Shown here piece by piece: positions 51,531-59,767 of a stretch of 64,000 nt of DNA (position 1 is the first letter of the stretch; each line of letters begins with the position of its first letter). A program made the translations under genes and the position numbers. This DNA comes from Streptomyces sp. NBC_01276 (GTDB taxonomy: Bacteria; Actinomycetota; Actinomycetes; Streptomycetales; Streptomycetaceae), in the NCBI RefSeq assembly GCF_041435355.1, contig NZ_CP108442.1, positions 7,748,501 through 7,812,500 of the forward strand, written 5' to 3'. The notes below the pieces were generated by a model, which was not told where the DNA came from, searched no databases, and worked only from the letters and a program-made list of their open reading frames with translations.

Positions 51531-52088
51531 TCAGAAGGTCCACCGCGTGTGGCTGTAGACCCCGTCGTCCCGGCCGAACCCGTACGCCGTGTCCGGAGCC
51601 ACCGCGAACACCGTCACGTCGCCCCTGCGGAAGGCGTCCCCCATGCCGTGGAAGGTGCCCTCGGGCGAGGTGATGTGCGGACCGTACTTCGCCTCGTACG
51701 CGGCGATCACCTCCTCCAGCACCGCGGGCTCGGAGACCGGCTCGGCCTTGCCCTCGACGACGAGGTCGAGCCCCGCGGTGAGCGAGTTCCCTCCGGTGGT
51801 CAGCGCGCAGTGCCCGTCACGGGCGAGGTTCTTCGCCTTCTGCTCGTCCCGGCCGGTGGAGAAGTACAGCACGCCCCGGTGCCAGGCGGCGATCACGGGC
51901 GTGACGTGCAGCCGCCCGTCGGGCCGTACGGTGGACACCCAGAAGATCTCGGCGGCCTCCAGGTGCCGCCGGGCCTCGGACCATTCGGTGGCGGTGACGT
52001 CCGCGGCCCCCGGACGGGGGTGGAGCGCGGAACTGTAGCGGGCGTCGAGCTCGGTCGTGGGCTGCTTCGAGGATTCTCGTGTCGACAT
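51531..52088 (-). CDS. Pyridoxamine-phosphate-oxidase-like flavin/F420-binding protein
   Basis: A 185-residue split-barrel protein of the PNPOx-like superfamily. Typical strands are EIFWVSTVRPDGRLHVTPVIAAW and GVLYFSTGRDEQKAKNLARDG; the last part, SPEGTFHGMGDAF, is seen in actinobacterial members. The cofactor may be FMN, F420 or heme. It is a stand-alone gene between LysR and TetR genes; GGAGATCC precedes the ATG. Confidence 0.82.
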   Translation of the reverse strand: MSTRESSKQPTTELDARYSSALHPRPGAADVTATEWSEARRHLEAAEIFWVSTVRPDGRLHVTPVIAAWHRGVLYFSTGRDEQKAKNLARDGHCALTTGGNSLTAGLDLVVEGKAEPVSEPAVLEEVIAAYEAKYGPHITSPEGTFHGMGDAFRRGDVTVFAVAPDTAYGFGRDDGVYSHTRWTF

Positions 52089-52212
52089 GGCGGATCTCCT
52101 TCCTCACGCCACCAACGACCGTCGGCCCGTACCGAAACCGTCGGGGGCCCGACACCACCCTCCTGGCGCCTCCCGGCACCGTCCTTCCCGCGCCGCCACC
52201 GGGGCGGCGGGG

Positions 52213-52812
52213 TCAGGAGCCGTCGATGAGCCGCTGGATGCCGGGCGCGTACAGGTCCGCCAGCCGGTCGGCGCCGGTGCGGGCACCCGCGCCGTCCGGC
52301 CGGTGCAGGCTCAGCGTGGCGCCCAGCCCCAGCAGCTGGCCGGCGATCAGTTCGGCCCGCAGCTGTGCGTCGGGGCCGGTCAGGGACGCGGCCAGCCGGT
52401 CGGTGACCTGCTCGCGGAAACGTGCCCGCAGCAGGGTGCGCTCGTCCTCGATGCCCAGGGAGAACACGACCCGCAGCAGCGGGTCGCCTCGGAACCGGTC
52501 CCGCAGCTCGACCATGGTCAGGACCAGGTGCCGGCCGAGCGCGGCCGGCGGGGCGGCGAACAGTTCGTCGGCGGCCGTCCGGAAGTCGGCGACCGTGTTG
52601 AACAGGGCCTCCTTGCTCCCGAACCGCTTCACGATCAGGGACGGGCTCACCCCCGCGGCGGCGGCGATGCCGCGCATGGTGACCTCGGCGTACGGCCGCA
52701 GCGTGAACGCCCGGCGCGCGGCCCGCACGATGGCGTCGCGTCCGGTCTCGGCGACCGACGCCCCGTCGGCCGTGGCCGACCCGGCCGGGGTGGATTCGTC
52801 GGTGGTGCTCAT
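52213..52812 (-). CDS. TetR-family regulator paired with an MFS exporter
   Basis: A 199-residue TetR repressor; its HTH (about 25-70) includes VTMRGIAAAAGVSPSLIVKRFGSKEAL. Its ATG overlaps the stop of the MFS gene (ATGA), so the regulator is the second gene of the operon, an arrangement that gives feedback control of the exporter. Three operator-like repeats lie before the MFS gene. Confidence 0.9.
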   Translation of the reverse strand: MSTTDESTPAGSATADGASVAETGRDAIVRAARRAFTLRPYAEVTMRGIAAAAGVSPSLIVKRFGSKEALFNTVADFRTAADELFAAPPAALGRHLVLTMVELRDRFRGDPLLRVVFSLGIEDERTLLRARFREQVTDRLAASLTGPDAQLRAELIAGQLLGLGATLSLHRPDGAGARTGADRLADLYAPGIQRLIDGS

Positions 52813-54299
52813 GCGCTCTCCCGGGCGGCGGTCACGGACGCTGTCACCGTGACCGTACCGCCCCGCTCGCCGGTGCCCCGCGGGGCGTCGGCTCCCGGCC
52901 GGTCCGACGGCAGGAACAGGGTGGCGACGAGGGCGGCCAGCGCCGCTCCGGCGGCGATCAGGAAGATCAACAGGTAGGCGTGCAGGGTCGGGGCGGTACG
53001 GCCGCCGGCCACGAAGGTCACGTGGGCCAGCACGGCGGCGACCACGGCACTGCAACAGGCCTGGCCGACCGAACGCATCAGGGTGTTCAGCCCGTTCGCG
53101 GCGGCCGTCTCGCTCACCGGCACGGCCCGCATGACGAGGGCGGGCAGCGCCGAGTAGGCGATCGCGGTCCCGGAGGCCACCACGGTGGCCCCGGCCACGA
53201 TCAGCCAGAGGCTGTGGCTGGTGAAGAACCGGAGCACGTAGCCGACCGCCATGACGACGGCGGCGATCACGAGCGCGGTACGGGGCCCGTACGCGGCGGA
53301 GATCCGTGCGGAGACGGGGGAGAGGGCGACCATGGCGAGGCCGCCGGGCAGCAGGCACAGGCCGCTGACCACGAGGGAGGCGCCTAGCCCGTACCCCGTG
53401 CTGGTGGGTTCCTGCACCAACTGGCCGGTGACCAGGGAGTTCGCGTAGAAGGCGAAGCCGATCAGCAGGGCCGCGACATTGGTCAGCAGGACGGCGGGCC
53501 GTGCGGAGACCCGCAGGTCCACCATCGGGGAGCGGGTGCGCAGTTCGAACCGGCCCCAGAGCAGGCCCACCACCAGGGACCCGCCGAGCAGGCCGAGCGT
53601 GCGCGCGGAGCTCCAGCCCCAGTCGGCGCCCTGGGTGATCGCGAGCAGCAGTCCGACGAGGAAGGCCGCCAGACCGAGGGTCCCCGGCAGGTCGAAGCGT
53701 CCGCGGGAGCGCACGGGGGACTCCGGGACGATCAGGAGCACCAGGAGCAGATCGAGCAGACCGAGGGCGGCCGACGCCCAGAACATGGTGTGCCAGTCGA
53801 AGTTCTCCATGACCACCGCGGCCACCGGCAGGCCGATCGCCGCACCGATGCCGAGGGTCGAGCTCATCAGCGCGATCGAGGGCAGCACCCGCTCGGCGGG
53901 GAGCTCGTCGCGGAGGATGCTGATGCCCAGGGGGATCACCGCGAGGGCCGCGCCCTGCAGGGCCCGGCCGGTGATCAGGACGCCGATGTCGGAGCTGACC
54001 GCGCACAGGACGGAACCGAGGGTGAGCACGCCCAGCGAGGCCAGCAGGACGCGCCGCTTCCCGTACATGTCACCGACGCGGCCGAGCACGGGGGTGAAGA
54101 CCGCGCCGGTGAGGAGGGTGATGGTGACCAGCCAGCCCGCGGCGCCGGGACTCGCCCCCGTCAGCTCGGGGACGTGCGGCAGGAGCGGGACCACGAGGGT
54201 CTGCATGACGGCGACGACCATGCCGCAGAAGGCGAGGACGGGGACGACGAACCGGGAGTGGGCGGAGGCCGGACCGGGGGCGGGTATCGCGGAGGGCAT
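52809..54299 (-). CDS. MFS transporter of the drug:H+ antiporter (14-TM, EmrB/QacA-like) type
   Basis: A 496-residue inner-membrane exporter with about fourteen hydrophobic helices. The MFS loop signature GRVGDMYGKRRVLL is between helices 2 and 3, and the antiporter-type motif is in helix 5 near GIGAAIGLPVAA. It probably pumps out a toxic compound or a natural product. ATG at 54299 is preceded by a spacer containing three operator repeats. Stop overlaps the TetR start. Confidence 0.9.
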   Translation of the reverse strand: MPSAIPAPGPASAHSRFVVPVLAFCGMVVAVMQTLVVPLLPHVPELTGASPGAAGWLVTITLLTGAVFTPVLGRVGDMYGKRRVLLASLGVLTLGSVLCAVSSDIGVLITGRALQGAALAVIPLGISILRDELPAERVLPSIALMSSTLGIGAAIGLPVAAVVMENFDWHTMFWASAALGLLDLLLVLLIVPESPVRSRGRFDLPGTLGLAAFLVGLLLAITQGADWGWSSARTLGLLGGSLVVGLLWGRFELRTRSPMVDLRVSARPAVLLTNVAALLIGFAFYANSLVTGQLVQEPTSTGYGLGASLVVSGLCLLPGGLAMVALSPVSARISAAYGPRTALVIAAVVMAVGYVLRFFTSHSLWLIVAGATVVASGTAIAYSALPALVMRAVPVSETAAANGLNTLMRSVGQACCSAVVAAVLAHVTFVAGGRTAPTLHAYLLIFLIAAGAALAALVATLFLPSDRPGADAPRGTGERGGTVTVTASVTAARESA

Positions 54300-54347
54300 G
54301 CTGCTCCAGACGGGTGGCGAGAGCGGGCGCCGGGTGAGTGCACAGCT

Positions 54348-54401
54348 GTTCACCCCATGGGTAAACGACTGTACACCCCAGGGTGAACGATTGTGCACCC
54401 C
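54348..54401. promoter_or_regulatory. Three-repeat operator region before the MFS-TetR operon
   Basis: Direct repeats GTTCACCCC (54348), GTACACCCC (54371) and GTGCACCCC (54393) recur at 23- and 22-bp spacing, about two helical turns. They are also halves of imperfect palindromes, for example GTTCACCCCATGGGTAAAC (54348-54366) and GTACACCC-CA-GGGTGAAC (54371-54388). This suits binding of the operon's own TetR protein as several dimers on one face of the DNA. Confidence 0.6.
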
Positions 54402-54427
54402 CTCGGGTGGCCGGCTCCGCCCTCCCG

Positions 54428-54952
54428 TCAGACCGCGGTGTCGGCGGGTTCGGCCGGCTCGGCCGGGCGGCAGTAGCGGCGGATCAGGTCCGGGTGCCCC
54501 GGGAAGCGCCGCAGCAGGTCGTCGACCCGGCCGAGGGTCATGTCGGCGAAGTCGAATCCGGGCGCGACGGCCTCACTGATCAGGCCGTGGTCCCCGGCGG
54601 TGAGGTGCGAGGCCTTCCAGACGCCCCCCGGGACCGCCAGCGTGAGGACGTGCCCCCGGCCCGGGTCCTGGCCGAGGACGGCGGTGGTGTGCCGGCCGTC
54701 CGGGTGCAGCAGGTGGTAGGTGACCGGATCGCCGTGGTGGTGGAAGTGCAGGATGTCGGAGCGGTTGAGGTGCCAGTGCCCGATCGGCGACCAGTGGGTG
54801 AGCAGGTAGTGGATGGACGTCATCGTGTAGCGGTCGCCCTGCGGTGTCCGGATCGGGGGGCGGTGGTCGGCCTGGAAGGTCCGCCTGAAGTAGCCGCCCT
54901 CCACGTGCGGCTCCAGGCCGAGGGCGTCGATCCAATCGTGTGCCGTGGGCAC
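54428..54952 (-). CDS. Cupin_5/DUF985-family protein
   Basis: A 174-residue cupin of the DUF985 type: LGLEPHVEGGYFRRTFQ at the N-terminus, MTSIHYLLTHWSPIGHWH, then FHHHGDPVTYHLL and WKASHLTAGDHGLISEAVAPGFDF. Family members bind sugars or metals but mostly lack a known reaction. GTG start with GAGGA upstream. The C-terminus is an Ala/Glu/Pro repeat. Confidence 0.85.
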   Translation of the reverse strand: MPTAHDWIDALGLEPHVEGGYFRRTFQADHRPPIRTPQGDRYTMTSIHYLLTHWSPIGHWHLNRSDILHFHHHGDPVTYHLLHPDGRHTTAVLGQDPGRGHVLTLAVPGGVWKASHLTAGDHGLISEAVAPGFDFADMTLGRVDDLLRRFPGHPDLIRRYCRPAEPAEPADTAV

Positions 54953-55297
54953 GGTGTCCTCCTCTGGTCGGGTGTCTGACCGGACCGGCGTGCGGCCGTC
55001 GGATTCACGATAATGGATTCGAATCGAGGATGAACCGAGCGTTCCCCGCGCTCTCCCGGTCCAGAGGAATTCGAGAAGAGATCCAGCGATATTGCGGTGG
55101 GGATTTCCCTTCCGCCCGTATTCTCGGTCCTGTGCTCGATGCCCATCTTCCCCTGCAGGGTATTCGATCCAGCACCGTCGAATTTATCTGAGGGACGGCG
55201 TCCGACCGTATTCCGGACACCGCGTTCTCAATTCACGGCGACATCGAACGTGTGGTGCGGCGGACGGCTGCCGCCAGGTGGAACGGATGTAATTCGA
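54953..55297. other. AT-richer leader region, 345 bp, with repeated ATTCGA motifs
   Basis: Much less GC-rich than the surrounding genes and without a supported gene. The hexamer ATTCGA or its reverse complement recurs several times, including ATTCGAAT both about 280 bp upstream of the next gene and just before its start. It may hold regulator sites and the promoter for the SAHH-like gene, or be a DNA segment of different origin. Confidence 0.5.
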
Positions 55298-56947
55298 ATG
55301 GAACGGGAAACGAATACCCTGACCGTCAGACGGCCCGAACGCCACCCGGCACCGCAGGCCGACGGACCGGTCTCCTTCGCGGCGACCACGGTCGAGGTGA
55401 CCGCCGCCCCGGAGGACGGCCCCCACCTCCTGCACCGCGCGGCCCGGCGCCTGTGCGAGGCCGCCGGCCCGGGAGCCGTGCCCGTCCCTGCCGGGGGTGA
55501 ACTCACGGCACGCCTCGGACCGGGGCTGCAGGCGTCGATGTTCGTCTCCACCGAGATGCGCGGCGCCGGTGCGGGACCGTCCCTGCTGCGCCTGAACCTC
55601 CGCCTCTCGGGCCGCGGCGCGGCACCGTCGACGGCCTCTCTCGACCACTGGGCCGAGATCTGGCACCGCCAGGCCCTCTCCGCACCCGAAGTGGAGCGCG
55701 TCGCGGGCGAGCTGCCCCTGATGAGTGCCGCCGTCGGGCGCCTGCGCCACGGGAAGCCCCTCGCGGGCTTCGCGGTACTGGTCACCGGGCACTTCCTGAC
55801 CGACCTCGTCCACCTCGTCGGCTGCCTCGCCGAGCTCGGAGCCCCGCTGGAGGCGATGACGGTCCTGCGCAAGGACTACGCCTACCAGTGGCGCCACCGG
55901 GTCCACGGCCACCTCGTCGATCAGGGCGTACGGGTCGTCGACGCCACCGACCCCCGGGCCGTCGAGGAGCACACGGACCGCGCCCGCCGGCTCGGCCTGC
56001 GCTGCCTCGCCCTGGACGACGGCGGCTACGTCGCACCGGCGCTGCTGGACCGGGCCCGCGAAGGATCCCCGACGTCCGCCGGAGCGGGAGTCGGCGCCGG
56101 CGGCGGCCGGGCGGCGGACTGGGCGGGAGTGGTGGAACAGACCATGTCCGGGATCTACAAGCTCCGGGGCCGCGAGCGGGAGCTGCCCTTCCCGGTGTTC
56201 TCGGTGGCCCAGTCCCGGCTCAAGGGGCGCATCGAGTCGTACTGGATCGCCGAGAAGGCCGTCACCACGGCCCTGGAGCTGCTGCCCGTCCTGAAGATGG
56301 AGGGACAGCCCGCGCTGGTCATCGGCTACGGCAACGTGGGCTCACAGATCGCCTCCCTCCTCACCCAGCGCCGCATGCGGGTCGCCGTCCACGACGCCGA
56401 CATCCTCCACCTCATCGACGCCCACGAGAGCGGCTACGTCACGGACCGCGACCTGGCCACCCTGCTGGAACGGCACGAGCCCCTGCTGGTCTTCGGCGTC
56501 ACCGGCCGCACCAGCATGTCGACCCGGGAGTTCGAAGCCCTCCGGCGCCCCGCCTACCTCGCGAGCGTCAGCAGCCGCGACATCGAATTCGACCTCCCCG
56601 CACTCGACGCCCTGGCGGCCCGGAACCCGGCGGCCCGCTCCGTCGCCGGCCCCTCGTCCCGTACCCACACGCTCCCCGGCGGCGTGGACGTCACCGTGCT
56701 GGCGGGCGGCCGACCGGTCAACTTCCACGAGACGGACAGCATCAGCAACCTCCACTCCGACCTCGTCTACGCCGGCATGCTCACCGGAGCCTGCGCCGTC
56801 GCCACCCGGCAGGCCCCACCCGGGCTGGACCGCTCCTGGGCCGATGCCGTCCTGGAGGAATCCGGCCTCCTCCAGGACTACTACGAGCGCTACGGCCCCA
56901 CCGCCACGGCCCGCCCGGCCCCCTGGCCGGCGTCAGGCCGCCGCTGA
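55298..56947 (+). CDS. Divergent S-adenosylhomocysteine-hydrolase-like protein
   Basis: A 549-residue protein. Residues 155-530 follow the S-adenosylhomocysteine hydrolase fold: TGHFLTD (His165), DDGGY (Asp240-Gly243), GVVEQT (Glu280), RLKGRIES (Lys309) and NAD site GYGNVGSQ (343-350), with HLIDAHESGYVTD and VNFHETDSISNLHSDLV after it. The usual Asp-Asn pair after the catalytic Lys is Glu-Ser here, so the active site is altered. An N-terminal region of about 130 residues is not seen in normal SAHH. It may act on a different adenosylated or ribosylated substrate. ATG at 55298 has no clear ribosome-binding site. Confidence 0.8.
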   Translation: MERETNTLTVRRPERHPAPQADGPVSFAATTVEVTAAPEDGPHLLHRAARRLCEAAGPGAVPVPAGGELTARLGPGLQASMFVSTEMRGAGAGPSLLRLNLRLSGRGAAPSTASLDHWAEIWHRQALSAPEVERVAGELPLMSAAVGRLRHGKPLAGFAVLVTGHFLTDLVHLVGCLAELGAPLEAMTVLRKDYAYQWRHRVHGHLVDQGVRVVDATDPRAVEEHTDRARRLGLRCLALDDGGYVAPALLDRAREGSPTSAGAGVGAGGGRAADWAGVVEQTMSGIYKLRGRERELPFPVFSVAQSRLKGRIESYWIAEKAVTTALELLPVLKMEGQPALVIGYGNVGSQIASLLTQRRMRVAVHDADILHLIDAHESGYVTDRDLATLLERHEPLLVFGVTGRTSMSTREFEALRRPAYLASVSSRDIEFDLPALDALAARNPAARSVAGPSSRTHTLPGGVDVTVLAGGRPVNFHETDSISNLHSDLVYAGMLTGACAVATRQAPPGLDRSWADAVLEESGLLQDYYERYGPTATARPAPWPASGRR

Positions 56948-57000
56948 CCCACCCCACCGCCGAAACCGACGGGCGGGCGCCCGCATCCGGCCGCCCGGTA

Positions 57001-57094
57001 CGGCCGCCCGCCGCCCGGTACGGCCGCCCGCCGCCCGGTACGGCCGCCCGCCGCCCGGTACGGCCGCCCGCCGCCCGGTACGGCCGCCCGCCGC
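57001..57094. repeat. 20-bp tandem repeat (four perfect copies plus part)
   Basis: The 20-bp unit CGGCCGCCCGCCGCCCGGTA occurs four times without mismatch (57001-57080), preceded by half a copy (56991-57000) and followed by 14 bp of a fifth. It lies in the gap after the SAHH-like gene and encodes nothing recognised. Confidence 0.95.
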
Positions 57095-57185
57095 ACGGGC
57101 GGCCCCCGGGCCCCGGGACGGCCGGGCGGGTGACGCGGCGGCAGGTCCTCCGCGCCCGCGCGCGGGAGACGGCTACAACCGTCCT

Positions 57186-57440
57186 GTGATCCCCTTCCGT
57201 TCGCACACACACGGCGTCCGGCCCCGCCGGAACCGCCGAAGGACCGTTCCGACGGCGGCAGTAGGGGCGCTCTGCCTGGCCGCCTGCCTGGCCGCCTGCC
57301 TGTCCGTCTTCCTGTCCGCGGCGTCGTTCCGGCCGCCGACCGGGGCCGACGACCCCTGCCCGGACGACGCCGGGAAACCGCTGGTCCTCTCGAACGAGCA
57401 GTACGCGCAGTGTTTCGGCGGGCCGCCCGCCCGGGTGTGA
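57186..57440 (+). CDS. Small membrane-anchored protein, unknown function
   Basis: An 84-residue protein: about 20 basic residues, one long hydrophobic segment (about 22-45, AVGALCLAACLAACLSVFL, with three Cys), and an extracytoplasmic tail of about 35 residues ending SNEQYAQCFGGPP. It could be a signal anchor or an exported peptide. The GTG start lacks an obvious ribosome-binding site. Low support beyond GC bias and topology. Confidence 0.5.
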   Translation: MIPFRSHTHGVRPRRNRRRTVPTAAVGALCLAACLAACLSVFLSAASFRPPTGADDPCPDDAGKPLVLSNEQYAQCFGGPPARV

Positions 57441-57541
57441 GGCGTCCCGGCCCGCGCGGAGCCGGTCGCACGGCCCTTCGGAACACCCGCCCGTCGGACG
57501 GTGCTCCGGGCCGTTCACCGAACCCCCGATCACGGCCCGGC

Positions 57542-57569
57542 TTGAGGGCTGGCCCCATCGGCGTAGCGT
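57542..57569 (+). promoter_or_regulatory. Promoter of the FAD-oxidase gene
   Basis: TTGAGG (57542-57547), a 16-bp spacer and TAGCGT (57564-57569), 69 bp before the oxidase start codon. Confidence 0.5.
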
Positions 57570-57638
57570 GAAAAGAGACGCCCGGGACCCCGGCGGTCGG
57601 CGCCGGTGTGCGCGCGGGTGCTGCGAGGAGCGTCGGCC

Positions 57639-59009
57639 ATGGCAAAGATTTCCCTGGACCAGCTGCGCGAACGGGTGCGCGGCGCGGTCGTGACACCCCA
57701 GGACGCGGCCTACGACGAGGCGCGCACGGTCTACAACGCCATGATCGACCGGAAGCCGGCGGTCGTCGTGCGTTGCGCGGGCGCCGCCGACGTCATGGCG
57801 ACGGTCGATTTCGCCCGGGAGAACGGGCTGGACCTCGCGGTGCGCGGCGGCAGTCACAGCGTGCCCGGCTTCGGCACCTGCGACGACGGCGTCGTCGCCG
57901 ACCTGTCCGGGATGCGGGGAGTCCGCGTCGACCCGGGCGACCGGACGGCGCGCGCCGAGGGCGGTGCGACCTGGGGCGACTTCAACGCGGCCACGCACGT
58001 CTTCGGCCTGGCGACGACCGGCGGGATCATATCCACCACCGGTGTCGGCGGTCTCACCCTGGGTGGCGGCATCGGCTACCTCTGCCGCGGGCAGGGCCTG
58101 AGCTGCGACAACCTGATCTCCGCGGACGTGGTGACCGCCGACGGCCGGCTGGTGGTCGCCAGTGAGGACGAGAACGAGGACCTCTACTGGGCGCTGCGCG
58201 GCGGGGGAGGGAACTTCGGGGCGGTGACCTCGCTCGAATTCCGGCTGGCCCCGGTGCAGGACGTCTACGGCGGGCCCATGCTCTTCGAACTGGCCGACGC
58301 CGGCGCCGTCCTGCGCGGGTACCGCGAGCTCATCGCCGACGCACCACGGCAGCTGGGCGGCTTCCCCGCCTTCCAGATCGCCCCGCCCCTGCCCTTCATC
58401 CCCGAGGACCGGCACGGGGACGCCTTCATCCTGATCGTGTCCTGCTGGGCCGGCCCGATCGCGGAGGGCGAGCGCGCCGTGCAGCAGTTCCGCGAGTTCG
58501 CACCCGTGGTCGCGGAGCACGTCGGGCCGATGCCCTATCCCGCGTTGAACAGTGCCTTCGACGCGCTGGTGCCGCCCGGGCTCCAGCACTACTGGAAGGC
58601 CAACTTCGTCACCGAGCTCACCGACGCCGCGATCGAGGCCCACCTGGTCCACGGTCCCCGGGTCCCGGTGGTGAACTCGACCGTCCACATCTACCCGATC
58701 AACGGCGCCTGCCACGACGTCCCGCAGGACGCCACGGCCTTCGCCTACCGGGACGCGTCGTTCGCCACGGTCATCGCCGGCATGTGGCCCGACCCGGCCG
58801 ACAACGAGGCCAACACCGCCTGGGTGCGCGACTACTACGAGGCGACCGCTCCTCACTCCGAAGAGGGCGGCTACGTCAACTTCATGGCCGACGACGACCA
58901 GAACCGGGTCCGGGCCAACTACAAGGGGAACTACGACCGGCTCGTGGAGGCCAAGCGGGCCTACGACCCGGACAACCTGTTCCACCTGAACCAGAACATC
59001 AAGCCGTAG
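57639..59009 (+). CDS. FAD-linked oxidase, BBE-type
   Basis: A 456-residue flavoprotein of the vanillyl-alcohol-oxidase/berberine-bridge family. The FAD domain shows LAVRGGSHSVPG, whose His73 would carry covalent FAD, and GGLTLGGGIGYLCR. The second covalent Cys found in bicovalent members appears to be replaced (ISTTGVGGL lacks it), so one link is expected. The BBE tail is YDPDNLFHLNQNI. Family members oxidise sugars, alcohols or alkaloid intermediates using O2. The ATG follows GAGGAG. A long terminator follows the stop. Confidence 0.88.
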   Translation: MAKISLDQLRERVRGAVVTPQDAAYDEARTVYNAMIDRKPAVVVRCAGAADVMATVDFARENGLDLAVRGGSHSVPGFGTCDDGVVADLSGMRGVRVDPGDRTARAEGGATWGDFNAATHVFGLATTGGIISTTGVGGLTLGGGIGYLCRGQGLSCDNLISADVVTADGRLVVASEDENEDLYWALRGGGGNFGAVTSLEFRLAPVQDVYGGPMLFELADAGAVLRGYRELIADAPRQLGGFPAFQIAPPLPFIPEDRHGDAFILIVSCWAGPIAEGERAVQQFREFAPVVAEHVGPMPYPALNSAFDALVPPGLQHYWKANFVTELTDAAIEAHLVHGPRVPVVNSTVHIYPINGACHDVPQDATAFAYRDASFATVIAGMWPDPADNEANTAWVRDYYEATAPHSEEGGYVNFMADDDQNRVRANYKGNYDRLVEAKRAYDPDNLFHLNQNIKP

Positions 59010-59048
59010 GCCGTCCCTTCGGGTCCCTGCCCCACGCCTCGTCGTCCC

Positions 59049-59087
59049 ATCCGGGCTCCTGCCGGTTCAACCGGCAGGAGCCCGGAT
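59049..59087. terminator. 17-bp bidirectional terminator
   Basis: Perfect 17-bp stem (59049-59065 with 59071-59087) and loop TTCAA, between the convergent oxidase gene and the small secreted-protein gene. Confidence 0.75.
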
Positions 59088-59111
59088 CGTCGGCTCGCCG
59101 GACACGAAGAT

Positions 59112-59139
59112 GTGCGGACCGTCTTTCGACGGTCCGCAC
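59112..59139 (-). terminator. Second hairpin, after the small secreted-protein gene
   Basis: GTGCGGACCGTC (59112-59123) pairs with GACGGTCCGCAC (59128-59139) around TTTC, 16 nt past the stop of the minus-strand gene. Confidence 0.65.
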
Positions 59140-59155
59140 CGTGCGGCTCGGTTCG

Positions 59156-59389
59156 TCAGCAGCCGCCGTCGTCCCATCCTCCTCCGCCCCAGTCGTCATC
59201 GTTGTCCCACCCACCGTGGTTGTAGCCGTGGTCGTCGTCGTCCCAACCTCCGCCGCCGTGGCTGTAGGTGACGGAGTGGGTGGGCATGGCCGCCGAGGCC
59301 GTACCCGCGGCGCCGAGCGCCGCGCCGCCGGCCATGAGGACACCGATGGCGGAGACGGCGAAGAGCCGCTTGACTCTGAGTGCTTGCAT
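59156..59389 (-). CDS. Tiny secreted Gly/Asp/Trp-rich protein
   Basis: A 77-residue exported protein. A signal peptide (1-33, ending GTASA) leaves a mature chain of about 44 residues made of repeats such as GGGGWDDDD, GYNHGGWDND and GGGGWDDGG, ending in a single Cys. It is acidic, aromatic and probably disordered; the Asp/His pattern could bind metal ions. No known family. Two hairpins isolate it as its own transcription unit. The upstream region is slightly AT-richer. Confidence 0.75.
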   Translation of the reverse strand: MQALRVKRLFAVSAIGVLMAGGAALGAAGTASAAMPTHSVTYSHGGGGWDDDDHGYNHGGWDNDDDWGGGGWDDGGC

Positions 59390-59767
59390 GATTTCAGAAC
59401 CCTTCTCGCAGCTGTGCCACTCGTGGCGGCACGAATTCGTTCTGCCTCCTCTCGTGGAACGTGCACGGAGTTTTCCTGGGGCTGAATGAATGTGATGAGT
59501 GCGCGTCCGCCGTCAACGTGGCTTCGTCGAGCCACGGACCCCCTGCCGACACGCGATTCCCAAGCCGCGTGCACCACTGCGGGCAGAGAGCGGATCCCGC
59601 AGTTGCGGCCGTCTTCCCCCCATGCTAGTCACCTCTCCGCGACTCGTCATCTCGGGCCGCGGGCCGGCCCGACGGCGGAGCCCGGTGCCGCCGGTACCGG
59701 AACCGGCTCTCCCCGTGCGGTATACGTCTCCTGGGGTTCGCCCGATCCCCGCGAAGGAGGTGGCGGT

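Noticed and set aside
57001..57094. Possible CRISPR array
   Set aside because: The 20-bp units are directly adjacent with no spacers and there are no cas genes; it is a plain tandem repeat.
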